Origin: Hypericum androsaemum
Lineage: Eukaryota > Streptophyta > Magnoliopsida > Malpighiales > Hypericaceae
Length of the DNA: 64,000 bases
Direction: 5' to 3'
Assembly (NCBI GenBank): GCA_963995505.1
Contig: OZ023181.1
Location: forward strand, 24,920,366 to 24,984,365
Below are positions 1 to 12,500 of this stretch, one piece after another; the first letter of the stretch is position 1; each line of letters begins with the position of its first letter. The notes beneath the pieces are model-generated. The model was not told the origin of the DNA. It saw nothing but the letters and a program-made list of their open reading frames with translations, and made no database searches. The position numbers were made by a program, and so were the translations under genes.

Positions 1-1082
1 TATATGAGTTATTAAATATTTACACTGGTCCTAACTCGGGACCGAAACTTTATTTTGTAGGCGATTCTGATAAAATGAACACTGTTTATTCCCGATAAGA
101 TCCGTTAGAGGGTGAGCTCGACAATTCAAAATAAATATTTGAGAAAAAAGTTCAAAGTAAAGAAAAGCTTGTTTAGTACAGGGACAAAAAAAAAAGGTAA
201 CAGCTAGTGATATCGGAAAAGAGGACTTTTTGGTTATTCTCCTTGGGTTCTCCAATGACCTACATATCCTTAATCTGTATCATATCGAGAAATGACTTCT
301 TTGGATGATTTACAGTTAACCTCTAACCTCTTATGCTCATATCTACTAGTCACATTATTAAACCGACTAAAGCTCAACTACGTACCATGTTGGTATATTT
401 TTCTAAACGATACCATGATCGTAAAATTCCATAAAAAATTAGCGACAAAATAACACGTAATACAGCCTTCCATGAATTTAGAAAATATTGAAACTTTATC
501 TGAAATATATCAAATTAGGAGAGCATACTTAATGCATGTGACGTGTAATAAAAAGGGATTAGTACGGTCAGAGCGTAAACAGTCACGGGCATAGCCAATG
601 TAGGCTTGTCCGCTGCCCGCCCAGTTGCCGCACTTCCCTATTCAAACTTTTAATATACAATATTTCAAACTCTATAATCCAAAGAAAGCAGAAAGACAAA
701 AAATCCAAAGCAACCAACGTATTCTCTACTCCGAGACTGAGAGGGACCTCCCCGGCCTCTCTCTTCTTCCTTTTTTTTTATAAATAATTTTCCTCTTTCT
801 ATTATATCAAAAGGGAAAGAGAGACGTTAGGATTATAAGCCACCTTCTTCGAAATCAAAATCGAAACTTTCTGGGGAGAGAGAAAGGAACACTTCTAGAG
901 AGAGAGAGAACCAGACAGGGGGAATTTTGTAGGATTCCAGACACAAGGAGTTGGAGTGAATGCAAGCAAGCACCCAGAACAATTTGAACTTTGTACCCGC
1001 CTGGGAATTTTGGATTTTTCCGTTCTGGGTCTTGAAAAGTTTCAATCTTTTCTTCTGGGTCGTCCTTTTTTCCAAAGCATTA
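1..1082 (+). promoter_or_regulatory. Upstream region and 5' UTR of the RopGEF gene
   Basis: AT-rich spacer with no convincing coding sequence. A TATA-like stretch (TTTATAAATAA) lies near 777-787. It is followed by purine/pyrimidine-rich sequence, including an AGAGAGAGAGA run near 895-912, typical of a plant 5' leader. Promoter and leader roles are inferred from position only. An ATG at 960 is in frame with the RopGEF coding exon (see findings). Confidence 0.35.
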
Positions 1083-4000
1083 ATGGAGGACGGGGCTAGT
1101 GAGGTGAGCAGGAAGATGAGTGATGAGTCGGTGACCGAGTCAAGAGAGAGGAGCAGCCGCAGCAGCAGCTCAAGCGTTGGGAGTAGTACTATAGAGGGTG
1201 GAGGTGACAAGGCCAAACCGCCTTCCTCTCCTCTGGGTTGGCCTATAAGGAAGGCGAGCAGTGGGGAGTCAAGAAAAAGCTTGCAACTTTCTGGTGGAAG
1301 CAAAGAGAAGACAGCCCAATCGGGGGATGGAGCTGATGCCAAGTTTCTTAGGCTTGGTTCCAAGTTTTCAGGTTCACTCCTCCTCCCCCCTCTAAAGTTT
1401 AAACGAGCTTGAATTTTCGATACCAAGTTGGTTTAGTGTGTGTAGATGATGGTATGAGGTGGTTCTGAATTGGAAAGGTTTCATCTCGGGGAATTTCAAG
1501 AAATAAAAGTCCAAACTTGGGATTTTGGAAGTGGGGTTTTTAATTACTTCTGTGACTTGTCCAAGTTTGTTAGGCTTAGTTTCAAGCTTCCAGGCTGTTG
1601 CCGAGCTCGAATTTTACTTACCAAGTTGGTTTTCTATGTGTAGATTATGGTATGAGGTAGTTCTGAGTTGAAAATGTTATCTTCTTGAAGGAAAAAAAGA
1701 GTAGTCCAAAACACGGGATTTGTGAAGGTGGGATTTAAAATTCATTTTGTGTACTGGGTTTCTGAATTTTAAATTCTTGTGCTGATGAGCAGAGATGGAT
1801 ATGATGAAGGAGAGGTTTTCCAAGCTGTTACTTGGTGAAGACATGTCTGGTTCTGGGAAAGGGGTTTGTACTGCTCTGGCTATTTCTAATGCCATCACCA
1901 ACTTGTGTGGTATGTCTAGCATTCTCACTATTTATGCGACTTTGTTTCCAACCAGAGGAAAATCCTGCAACTGTCAAACTAATTCGGGGGTTACACTGGT
2001 GTAGCTACTGCGTTTGGTCAACTGTGGAGACTAGAGCCATTGTCCTCAGAGAAGAAGGCAATGTGGAGAAGAGAGATGGAGTGGCTTCTCTGTGTTGGGG
2101 ATCACATTGTGGAGCTAATTCCGACGTGGCAAACCTTTCCTGACGGTTCGAAGTTGGAGGTAGAATTTGCGAATCGCTTCTCAAATTAAAGACCGCAGTA
2201 GAATCTGTTTACAATTATCTCTTGATTGCATTAGAATGGACCTTGTCCAGAAAAAGAAAAACAAAGAACCGGTGTTTTAGTTTTCAATTTGCTGACTTTG
2301 TCAGGTTGAGACTAGTTAGGAAGGAAAATGTGTTCAATTATGGAATTCAAAATTAGCTAATTGCTGTTTTTGTTCAGCTTCAGCTATCCTTCCCAAATTA
2401 ATCTGCTTTGTTTTATTTCCAGGTGATGACATGCAGACCTAGATCAGATATCTTCATGAATCTTCCAGCTCTGAAAAAGCTGGATAACATGCTTCTTGTA
2501 AGTTGAAAGGCATATGTGTTGGAGAGAATCCCACATTGAAAGTTGCAAGTGGGTTGGACCTGTTTATAAGTCTGGATAATCCACCTACTCACCACCTTAA
2601 GGTTTTGGGTAGGATATGAAAATTCCTATATGGTATCAGAGCCAATTGCTCTAACGAGCCCATGGTCCGTTGTGCTCGCACGGTCCGCCTTTGAAAGCAC
2701 GAGAGGCAATGTGAAGCCCGTGCAAACTTCAGCCCGATGGGCTTTGTTCGAGGGTGCGTGTTGGAGAGAATCCCACATTGGAAGTTGCAAGTGGGTTAGG
2801 CCTGTTTATAAGTCTGGATGATCCACCTACTCACTACCTTAAGGTTTTGGGTAGGATATGGAAATTCCTATAATATGCCTCTCCTGCTATCACTTTCTAA
2901 TACTTCTCCATAGCACTTAAGCTTTGCACTCGGAATTTTGCAGGAAATATTGGATAGTTTCACAGAGACGGAGTTTTGGTACGTCGATCAAGGGATCATA
3001 GCCTCAGATGCAGATGGATCAGCCTCTTTCAGGAAAACTCTTCAGCGCCAGGAGGACAAGTGGTGGCTGCCTGTGCCCCGAGTCACTGCCGGTGGCCTAA
3101 GCGAAAGATCCAGAAAGCAGTTGAGTCACACCCGTGAATGTGCTAATCAGATACTAAAAGCTGCAATGGCAATCAATAATATTACTGTAGCTGAGATGGA
3201 AATTCCTGACTCGTTCTTAGAAACCCTTCCAAAGGTTTGCCTGCTCGACTTGGCAAATAGAATATAGCATTTCATTTATGTTCAGTGCAAGAGTTGCTAC
3301 GTAGTTCTATCAATTGCTTTGCTTCTCATAGTAAGTCGATTTGCCTGCAGAATGGAAAAGCTTGTCTCGGGGATCTCATATACCGGTACATTACCTCAGA
3401 CCAGTTCTCATCAGAGTGCCTGCTTGATTGCCTTGACCTGTCCTCTGAACATATAGCTCTAGAGGTTGCAAACCGGATAGAGTCTGCTATATATGTATGG
3501 CGCAAGAGGGCTCATTTGAAGCCACAACCTAATCCAAACCGCTCAACGGTGAAGTCATCCTGGGAGATGGTCAGGGACTTGATGGTCGATGGAGACAAGA
3601 GGGAATTTTTTGCCGGACGAGCAGAAAGCCTGCTCATTTCATTGAAGCAGCGTTTCCCAAGCTTGACACAGACTACCTTGGACACCAGCAAAATCCAATT
3701 CAACAAGGTTCTTAACAAACATTCCTTCTGCTTCAGCCATTGATTTAGTTTTCTAATTGTTCATTCTCTGTGTTAAAACGTGGTGCTACTTCTCACAGGA
3801 TGTGGGAAAAGCTATCCTCGAAAGCTACTCCAGAGTCCTGGAAAGCTTGGCATTCAACATAGTTGCGCGCATAGACGACTTGCTGTACGTGGATGACTTG
3901 ACCAAACGTTCTGATAAGCTCTCCTCGGTGCCAACAGTGAGCATGATCACTCACAAGAAGGGCTCCATCCCTTATTCCGTGCCAGTCTCAGGCACTCCAT

Positions 4001-4332
4001 ACAAAACAACATTCAGCACTTCAAGCCTCTCGCCCGCGCAGCTTGTCAGCCCCGCCAGGGTGGAGAGAACTCCGTTCTTGAACAAGACCAACATCATGAA
4101 CATCAACAACAGCAAGCCTCATCACCGCCTCGGCTTCGGAGTGAAGAGAGCCCTGACAGGCTACCTCACAACTGCCGATTCCAAGGCGAAGATCTGTGGC
4201 AATGCAGCCGACGGCTTGTGTACCAATCCCAACGCTAACAGCACGGAAGCAAGCGCGAACGAGAAGGATCCTCTGGTGCAGCAACACGGGACGAAACTGC
4301 ATCAAACCAACACTCCAAGACGTAGCTGTTAA
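1083..4332 (+). CDS. ROPGEF: Rop guanine nucleotide exchange factor with PRONE domain (RopGEF)
   Basis: RopGEFs activate plant Rho GTPases (ROP/RAC) at the plasma membrane in polar growth. Seven exons join in frame: 1083-1371, 1793-1909, 2005-2159, 2423-2497, 2944-3234, 3351-3707 and 3799-4332, giving about 605 aa. The Ser-rich N-terminus (residues 1-97) is variable. The PRONE core opens with [20 protein letters not shown] and continues through [53 protein letters not shown] and [17 protein letters not shown] Ser/Pro-rich tail of about 150 residues follows; in this family such tails carry inhibitory or receptor-kinase contact sites. All introns are GT-AG; intron 4 carries a TRIM element. Start 1083 gives an ordinary acidic N-terminus, but an in-frame ATG at 960 would add 41 hydrophobic residues. 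The family is certain; which RopGEF paralogue it is cannot be told. Confidence 0.93.
2517..2872 (+). mobile_element. TRIM (terminal-repeat retrotransposon in miniature) in RopGEF intron 4
   Basis: Two 114-bp direct repeats (2517-2630 and 2759-2872) both begin TGTTGGAGAGAATCCCACAT and end ATTCCTATA, differing at six positions, all transitions. The first is followed immediately by TGGTATCAGAGC (2631-2642), the primer-binding site complementary to initiator tRNA-Met. The element is flanked by a perfect 5-bp target duplication ATATG (2512-2516 and 2873-2877). At 356 bp with no coding capacity it fits TRIM definitions. It lies in sense orientation inside the intron and does not touch the exons or splice sites. 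Confidence 0.92.
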
Positions 4333-4735
4333 GTTGAAGGGGGATTGGTATTTGTTAGAACATCATCTTAGTGAGTATTATATCCCACGAAGAGCTTGCC
4401 TGATGTAGCAATGTAGAGTTGCTGAACAGTTGATATGGATCCGTTTGCGTATTTGATTGATTTTAAAGATTACAGTTAAATATTCAGTATTACGAACGTA
4501 TAAAGAATTTCAAAAATAAAATAGAATGAATTTTTTTTTTCAGGAACAGATAGAATGAATTATTAACACGCAAAGAACCGCCTTTCCGACAGTAACACAG
4601 AAGCACGTGCACTTTTTGTCCAAACCATTTCATTCCTCCCTTCACTTTTATACCCCAAATCTCGCCGACATTTTTTACCGTACCGTCCAAACGGAAAGCC
4701 CTAAATTACTAAACTACCAGTAAGTAGCTAGCTAG
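4333..4735. other. Spacer between RopGEF and MEE60-like gene
   Basis: Holds the RopGEF 3' flank and the short upstream region of the next gene. No other feature recognised. Confidence 0.5.
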
Positions 4736-5272
4736 ATGGCGACGAGCATCCAGATCACGGCGCTGGACGGCATCGTCAACGTCAACTCCCTCTTCACACT
4801 GGCCGTCTTCCTGGGGCTGGCGTGGGGCCCGGCGGACTACACCAGGGCCAGCCTCGTGGAGGACCCCACCTGCATCCCGGGTCGCCACGTGGCAACCAAC
4901 CTCGTCTCCTTCCAAATCTACGCCTTCTCCTCGTTCCTCTTCTCCTCCCTCATCGCGCTCGCCCTCAAGCAGGCCATCCGCGTCCCACTCCGCCCATCCG
5001 CCGCCATCCGCCGGCTACACGTGGCGCCCGACATATTCGGACACGTCAGCAGAGAGGTGCTGAGGGTGGGGATGCTGGTCTCCGGGGCGGGATCGGTGGT
5101 GGGGAGCGTGTTCCTGATGCTGTCGCTGGTCAACGTGGCGCAGGTGAAGCTCGGGGCTTTCGGGTGCGGGAGCAGCGGCCACACCGTAGCGGCGGTCGTC
5201 CCTCTTGTTATCTTCGTGCCCCTCGGGCTTCTGCTCTATGTCTGTGCCGTTTTGTACGCTTTCACGAGATAA
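4736..5272 (+). CDS. MEE60: Plant-specific four-TM membrane protein, MEE60-like
   Basis: Single-exon gene for 178 aa. Four hydrophobic segments fall near residues 15-31, 57-78, 108-132 and 150-176, so it is probably an integral membrane protein with short loops. The N-terminal ITALDGIVNVNSLFTLAVF and the VEDPTC segment resemble, from memory, the uncharacterised plant family that includes Arabidopsis MATERNAL EFFECT EMBRYO ARREST 60. No enzymatic motif is visible and the biochemical role is unknown. The ATG at 4736 is in a good context (A at -3, G at +4). The coding stretch is markedly GC-rich compared with the flanks, as in many intronless plant genes. Coding status is very likely; the family name is a recollection. 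Confidence 0.85.
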   Translation: MATSIQITALDGIVNVNSLFTLAVFLGLAWGPADYTRASLVEDPTCIPGRHVATNLVSFQIYAFSSFLFSSLIALALKQAIRVPLRPSAAIRRLHVAPDIFGHVSREVLRVGMLVSGAGSVVGSVFLMLSLVNVAQVKLGAFGCGSSGHTVAAVVPLVIFVPLGLLLYVCAVLYAFTR

Positions 5273-6312
5273 TATTCTTAGACGGGGCTCGTAAGCTAAC
5301 CGAATTTGGTCTAAATGGCGAAGTTACCCTTATTTGAGTTAAAAGCTCGTGGATTGATTAAATAGATGATATTGTGTGTTGTAACTAAGGTTTTGTTTTT
5401 TCTGTTCTAACTTGGAGAAAGACTGTCCAAGGAACGGTTGTTGTTTTCTTGTGTACTAGTAGTAGTAGTAGTACAAGTGTAAGGTGTTATTTTTTCTGAT
5501 CTAATTTGGAAAAAGATTGTGTCTTTTATGGTGTTTCTTGGTAGCCTGGGATGTAGAAGCTGGGAGATTTTAGTGCTTGGTTATCAAAGATCGAGTCTTA
5601 TTTCGGAACTCAAGGTATTGGTTGTTTTCATGTGTGCTAGTAGTTGTGTAGGTGTCGAGTGTTGTTAATTCTGTGTCTAACTCGAAAGATTGCGTTTTTA
5701 GGGTGTTTGAGAGATTTTTGTGCTTGGTTATCAGATAATGGTGGGTCGTCTTTCGGACCACGAGCTAAAAGTTGAAGATTGTTGTTGTTTGTTGTTTTAT
5801 TGCTTACTGCTATTAAAGGTTGCATCTTTATCTTTTAGTTTTCTGTATTTGGGGGTTAACAGGGATAATTAGTTGGTGCCGGCTAATCCTCTATTGTTGT
5901 TTGTTTATGCTGTCGCTGTTTGTTCTCGAACACTAGTCTTGTCTGATAGTTGAATCCTAAGTATCTATTTGGTTAGTGGGATGAAAAAGAGGAAGCTTCT
6001 TTAAATTTGAGTTTTTAGAGTGATGAGTGGAGCGTCGGTATAGTGGGTTTCTGATAAGGTTCTAGATGGAAAATGTGGAGTTCTATCTTGTTCTCCATGT
6101 CACCAGATGGTGGGTTGGTGTTTTACCCTCAATGAGCACTAACCAACCATTTTTAAAAATAGCAGTAGGTAGGTATGTAAAGCATTAATCAACATAATTT
6201 TTCCATGGTGGTGGATGCTCCACTCATTTGTGGGAACAACAGTTAGCTTCTTGCTCTACTATAAATTCATGTGTACCTCAGAGCATGTTTTGTGCATCCG
6301 ATCGATCAAGAA
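5273..6312. other. Spacer with 3' flank of MEE60-like and promoter of LTP gene
   Basis: No gene seen. A short TAG/TAC trinucleotide run lies near 5456-5474. ACTATAAATTC at 6258-6268, about 45 bases before the LTP start codon, is a plausible TATA box. Confidence 0.4.
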
Positions 6313-6767
6313 ATGGCAGCTCAAGCAAGCTCCTACATTTGCCTCGTGTTGCTTGTCGTCCTCTTCAGCTTGGCCGAGTTTAGCCAAGTTTTTGGGGCTG
6401 GGGAATGCGGGAAGTCCACGACGCCTGACATGGAAGCCTTCAAGCTCGCGCCTTGCGCCTCTGCAGCGCAGGATCAGAATGCTGCTGTCTCGAATCAATG
6501 CTGTGCTCAGGTCAAGAAGATCGGCCAGAACCCCGCATGTCTATGCGCTGTCATGCTCTCCAACACGGCCAAGGCTTCTGGAGCCAATCCAGAGATTGCT
6601 ATGACCATTCCCAAGAGATGCAACATCGCGGATCGTCCTGTGGGCTACAAGTGTGGACGTGAGAATCCTTTTTCTTCCCTGTATATATTGTTTCAACAAC
6701 TAAGTTTAATTGCGTGATCAGTTCCTAAACGATTTATTTGTTTGCTGCAGCTTACACCCTTCCATGA
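6313..6767 (+). CDS. Non-specific lipid-transfer protein-like (eight-cysteine motif), secreted
   Basis: Two exons, 6313-6658 and 6751-6767, encode 120 aa; the second exon supplies only the last residues (PYTLP). A signal peptide covers about residues 1-30 (LVLLVVLFSLAEF core, cleavage after FGAG). The mature part has the eight-cysteine motif C32-X15-C48-X14-C63C64-X11-C76-X1-C78-X24-C103-X10-C114, which folds around a lipid-binding cavity. The ECGK start, PACLCAVMLS, IPKRCNIADRP and CG.Y..P ending match, from memory, the small clade of Arabidopsis At5g55450. Expected location is the cell wall or apoplast; roles in cuticle or defence are only inferred from the family. The family is certain; ligand and function are unknown. 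Confidence 0.9.
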
Positions 6768-7718
6768 GGCGGAATTCATGGCGTCCTATGCTGTGACTCC
6801 TTAAGTTATGTATGAGTACCAGCTCCTTGCCCTTGTACCTAGCTAGTTGTTCTAGCTGACGTGTAATTGTCAAACCAGTTATCCAAATAAGAACCAGTAT
6901 GGGGCTTGCTAATAACTCCTTAAGCTATGTATGAGTACCAGCTCCTTAGTCCATCTGCACTCTGATACCATCTGTGCATAAGAGTCGAGTGGTATAAATA
7001 AACCCCTCCAATTCTGTAAGGAAGTCGAAGGTTCGAACCCTCCAATTCTGTAAGGAGGTCGAAGGTTCGAACCCGCCACTGACAAAAACTGACAACTAAA
7101 TAAGGCTGCATCAGAACCATTGGCATTATAGTCGAGTGGTGTGAACCAGCCTCTGTTTCTCTAAGGAGGTCGAGTGTTTGAACCCTCCACACGTAGTTAT
7201 CAAAAAAAAAAAACTGAATGATGGATCTTGGTTGGCATAAAAAGTAAAAATCCATGTGTCAACAATTTGCTTCATAATCTGACTAGATTGCTGCAGCCAT
7301 TGGCTACTCGTGTAGGTATTCTTCGGGCATGAGAATTAGATAAGGGAACCATATCATACAGGGTTTACAAGCTACAGAGCAACATCATACGACACATGAG
7401 AGAACCTAGTAATAGATCAGTTATTTCCTAAGAAGATTAGCCTACTAGCTATTACAGCACACCAACATGAACTGAAGCTAATTAACCAACACCTACAAGC
7501 AAAGCCACAACTCCTGGCATATCATCTCAGCTCCAACAAACTTTATTCCTTAGTACGGCCATGGGGTCATTTTCCTGCATCGCAAAGATCGAATCAAAGG
7601 GAGCTCCATCTGTTCTTTAGCTGTAAACTTGGTACGTAATTGTAAAAGCATACATGATTATGCCTTACCTTGTACTTAAAGAGTTACCCTGAAGTTAGCT
7701 TGCTTCGGGGTAGATGAT
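6768..7718. other. Spacer between LTP and WWQGSLYY gene
   Basis: Convergent 3' flanks of the two genes plus a tRNA-like repeat (6960-7212, listed separately). No other coding sequence seen. Confidence 0.4.
6960..7212 (+). repeat. tRNA-related SINE-like repeat with reiterated Pol III boxes
   Basis: Three tandem segments contain A-box-like GTCGAGTGGTRT (6985 and 7132 regions) and B-box-like GGTTCGAACCC (7031, 7063) or GTTTGAACCC (7174). The middle unit duplicates the CCTCCAATTCTGTAAGGA block. The last unit ends in a short A-run near 7202-7212. Split promoter boxes plus an A-run suggest a tRNA-derived SINE. No target duplication was identified, and the boundaries are approximate. Confidence 0.5.
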
Positions 7719-9550
7719 CTAGTAGTAAAGCGAACCTGGAAACACACGTTCGAGCTTTAATTTGTAGAAGAGCAACCATGTTCCTTTATGTACAGAGAAA
7801 GAATAAGTACGTATGAAAGAGAGGAAATAAAAGAGAGAGAGAATAGGTACCCTGCCACCAATTTCCTCTTAAAGCACTGTTGTTCCCATTAGGATCCTGC
7901 TCTCCACCATCTTTCTTCAACTGCATACATATTAAGATTTTGGATCAGAAGAATTATATAGAATTATTCATATGTATCTGAATGAGTCGAGACTCGTCTC
8001 ACGGTGTATTGAGATTCCGAGGTGGTGGTTCTTGTAGAATAATTTTCTTGGCCACCATAGTAGATTGATGAGCTAAAATAGCACGGTTCAGCTGCTTCAT
8101 TCTGATACACTGAACTCTTGTCGTTGAAGCCTGTACTGCTCTCTCCCTTGCTACCCTTTGGGGTATTATTATCTGGCAATTACACAGCGATTAATTAAGA
8201 GACCAAATTAATTTTCGAATCAAAACCTTGAGCAAATTTCAACTTCAATCGAATATAGCCAATTGGTGTTTCAAGTTGCAAGTGAGAGTGAGTCATGTAT
8301 GTAATAACTAACAACTAACTAAAATAACAGGTGAAGACAGGATTCTTGAGGAGTACCCTGATCCCCATGCCTGCCACTAGCAACTTGCTTCCCGACCATC
8401 CCTGGGTCCCTACCCTGCTTCTGACATCACCAACAAAGAATATTTAAGCAAAAGGATGTTGTTTTCAATGAAATAGGTGGAGCAAATATTAATTAGCTCC
8501 TATTCCATTGTTATTGATCAAATATAATGTGTATTAGATATGTCTAACTGAAACAACCCTCCAGATTTAGATCAAGTGGTAAATGGTAAAACCCGAGTAA
8601 CATCCATAGCAAAAAATGGAGGAAAATATGGTCTGCAATACTTCAATTAAGAAAAGGCAACCAACATTTTTTTTTTGGTAAGTATAATTTTTATTAATAT
8701 TAGGTTTTACAACTTCTTTCCACCTCGTCAAAACAAACATAATTATCGTATAGTCTTTTGTTCTAGTAACTTAATTAAATTCATCATAGGAGAGGCTGAT
8801 TTTATACCAATATAATTTATAGACATCTCCAACTGTAGGGGAACATCTATAGAAAGACTTCAAGAGTTCAAGAACAGAAGATTTATCGTGTTAAAGAAAA
8901 AGAAAGGAAGAAAGAAGCGGAGTCACGAGAGCCATTAATTTATAATCTACTAAGAGAATCCAAGTAAACTACATATACTACTAAACAACAGGAGAACGTA
9001 TCAACATGCATGCAGGGCATTTATAAAACATCACGATTCCGAGATACGAGAGAGAAGAAAAATGAAATTATAGAATGCATATATACCATGAATATCACTA
9101 TTAGGTCGGAAAAAGTTTATCATGTCTTTTAATTAGTGGGGTCCTTGTAGTGATGTTAAGGGACTTAATTAATTGACCTTTGACCCCAATAAAGCCTATA
9201 GTCCAGTTGAATTACTCTTATATATGCTCGTTTGGTGATGATATATTTTACATTTCATTCACCACCAACAGGACCAACATGCAAACCTCATTGAATAATC
9301 TAGGTTAAAGTCGGATCAGAACACAAATTAAGACGGATGATTAAGGAGAATATCTATAAACGTATGATGAAACATCAGAGGTAGAAGGAGAGAAGATTAT
9401 TACCGCCGATGGAGAGGAGAAAATGGAGCCAAAAATCTCACTGGAGGAGGCTGATGAGGAGGAATTAGGAAATGAGTTCTTGGGACCAAAGAGATGATCC
9501 AAGGTGGAGGAAGAGCCACCACCACCACCAACTTGCCTCTTGTTTTCCAT
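7719..9550 (-). CDS. Conserved plant protein of unknown function ending WWQGSLYY
   Basis: Five minus-strand exons join in frame: 9404-9550, 8357-8414, 8003-8172, 7851-7920 and 7719-7735, giving 153 aa. The N-terminus (MENKRQVGGGGGSSS, then LDHLFGPK and IFGSIFSSPSA) is low complexity. The middle has NTPKGSKGESS and AEPCYFSSSIYYGGQENYS. The C-terminus is NGNNSALRGNWWQGSLYY. I recall this tail as highly conserved in a small plant-only family with no known function (for example Arabidopsis At5g59080-type proteins). No signal peptide, TM or catalytic motif is visible; the protein is hydrophilic and probably disordered. Exon phases and splice sites agree at all four junctions, and the last exon codes only five residues. 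Confidence 0.85.
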
Positions 9551-12500
9551 TAAAGCAGCAACAACAACAACAATAACAATCTCTCTACTAACTGCTTAGG
9601 GCTCCCCAAGAACTGCACCTAAATACCTATTATTAACACTAAATCTGTCTCTCTAAAAAACCAACAGTAGCTACCAACTATATATAGAGAGAGGACAGGA
9701 CAGCCCTTTTGAAGGAAACAGAAGTCTTTTTAATTTAATTTCCCTGTCATCCAACGACCAAAACTACTCCCGTCCGGTGGGTAATAACGGCCTCCTCTGA
9801 CCACCAAACAAATTATACTGAACAGAAAAAGAGGTCCTAGTGGATAAGATTTGCAGGCTGACAATTTAGAAAAGGAGAGGTGCAATTAATTGTAGCAAGG
9901 GCAGAAGAAACGACAGGTGACACAATTAAGGCTAGCGTCGTCCAGGGAACGCCACGTGAAAATTGCAGTTATGAAGAGGGCGGGAGTACCAAACTTGTCT
10001 TTGTCTATAAGCCAAAATGATGCATATGAGCTATGGTATTTATAAGCTCCCGAAGATGACCACTCCTTTATTAATTTGTCTGACCATTATTAATTAAGCT
10101 AGGTAGATTTATAAATAGCGAGTTTGTTTATTATTCGAGTTTTTCCTAAATGTTTGACTTGTATTGCAGTGTCATCGAGATAGTTTTATTCTTATTATCG
10201 TTTTTTCTATGGGATTTTACGACTTTAAGTCTGCAATTCTCGTATATCTGTAAGGGAGGGTCAACACTCGAATGGGGCATTGGGTTCTTTTGGGTAGGGG
10301 TGGGCCGTGGGGGGTTTCATCGTTTTTTTTCCTTTCCTTTCGTTGCTGTTTTCTGTCCTCTTTTATTTTCATTATTTGTATATTCCATTTTATTTTTAAT
10401 AAAGAAATTTATCTACCAAAAAAACACCTAGATCACTTGGTAAACTACAATATGATATGAATCGCAAAGCAATGGAGCCGCATATATTGTTCAATTCAAT
10501 CTGGTTAATATAACTTTGATTGTAACAACGAGTCAAAATTTTCAATTACGATCAAATCAAGAACGATATGAAATTTTAACATTAGTGATAGAATTTTATT
10601 GTATCATTAACTGAGTTTGTATGAAAATATTGTTGTAGTTTAATTAGAAATGTGTAATTCGAGTATATGGCAACCATGCTATAATTTGGTAGACAAAATT
10701 TAGTAATTGTATCTTTTTTTTTTGGTAAGTAAATTTTCATTATGGAAGAATAATATTTACAAGAAAGAATCGTGATTGTATCTATGGGGATCTAAATACA
10801 TGTAGTCTTGACAAAAAAAAGGACGATTGATTAATGAATTTAGCTGCAACCCATGTGCGGCCTTTTGCCTGCCCATGGATAAAGATGGAGTTATCTTCGC
10901 AGCAATTTTCTGTCATTCGACAAATGGAAGCTTCCCATCGTGTCCAAGTGGACATGTAGCCCCATATTTTGGATGGCTTTGGTTAAATTGTTACGAGGAG
11001 CATTGATGCCCCCGTCCCATGTGTGTGTCCTCAAAAGTATTGGGAGCAGAAAAGATTGATCAATGCATGTTATGTTGCGTTATGGTTGTAAGAATTAATC
11101 GTTTATGTCTTGGTACATGCATACGAATTGTTTGTTAGAAAAAGAGGGAAAAAAACGACCACTCTCTGTCAGATTCTTTTAACACACATTTCCGCATAAA
11201 ATTTATCGGATTAAAGTTTACACAAATTTGATATTAAGTCTTGTCTATCAAAATGAAGTTGTGTCATCCCCACTGGTTAAGGCCGAGCCTTCACTGCAAC
11301 CTAATGCTGCCATGTAACACCACGCCCATAACTTTTGACCAAGTGCTGTTAATTTACTGTCTTCAAGCTCGTGCATGAACATGAAATGGTTTCTTTCGGA
11401 GGAAAAAAAACATGAAATGGATAAGGTCACCGTCTCAACTTGTGTCCACGGTATATGCTACCTTTTCCCCAACAGTTGACCTCGGCAAGTTGATATATGT
11501 TGGAGATCATTTATATCTATATTCAAGTATATAACCTTTATTGCTCTATATATATATATTGGTTATATATATATATATATATATTGGCTGTCTTCGATCC
11601 AGAGCAAATGTTCCGGGGAATAAGTATAATAACCTGTGACCGACCGAATATACGATATTAATATATACTTGGGTACTTAGAATTTTAGCTTCTTCCCAAT
11701 CTCAAATTAAGCTGTACCACTAATGCCACTGACCAAGCTAGCCGGACGAGGTCGAGTATTTTGACCTACCTCCGGCAAAGAACACTCGCTTTCAAGTGAG
11801 GAAGAAAATTGGGAGTGGCTATACCAGTGAGGATCCACGTTGGTCAGAATATGATATGGACTTTTGATGAGTTCTGGCTGATTAGTTTTATCCTTGACCA
11901 CCCGACTTGTGGGTTTGCTTGGGTGAGACACTAGGTATGGCAACAAGTTTGCTTCTCTGGCTACTCGTTTAGGCCTTAGGCCCGTTTTATTTCCGTTTTT
12001 CTTTTTCTTTTTTCTACTCTTTTTCACCCTCTTTCCGTATTTTTCTTTTCTTATTAATAAAGGTTCGTTTTCGCCAAAAAAAAAAGTATTTACCGAAGAA
12101 GTAGAATCTACAATGACATGTATAAAAGTTGATTATCTACATCCAATTCATAGTATTTAGTGGAAAATTGCACGATTTGCATTTCACACGAGTTTGAAAA
12201 TTTTGGTCGATATCCTAAATATAATTTGGATTTCGCGCACATATTTTTTGCAAAAGAGGTTTGAGGTGGTCCTCTTGGAAGAATTTCAGGCCCACAGTTT
12301 TTCTATAGTAAAAAGGGAATGGCCCAATGATGCACCCCTTGACTAATGAGACGCAGTAACAGTGAAGATTGGCCCAATTCATGCACAAAAGTTTCTCAAG
12401 ACCATAGGAAAACGTTACAACTTGCTACAAGCTTCAACCAGGAATATATTCTTCGTCATCTAATATTTGTCAACTTGCTAGTTGCCAAAAAAATTGAAAA

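Noticed and set aside
7018..7075. Possible true tRNA gene
   Set aside because: B-box present, but no acceptor stem pairing or proper anticodon arm; treated as SINE-like.
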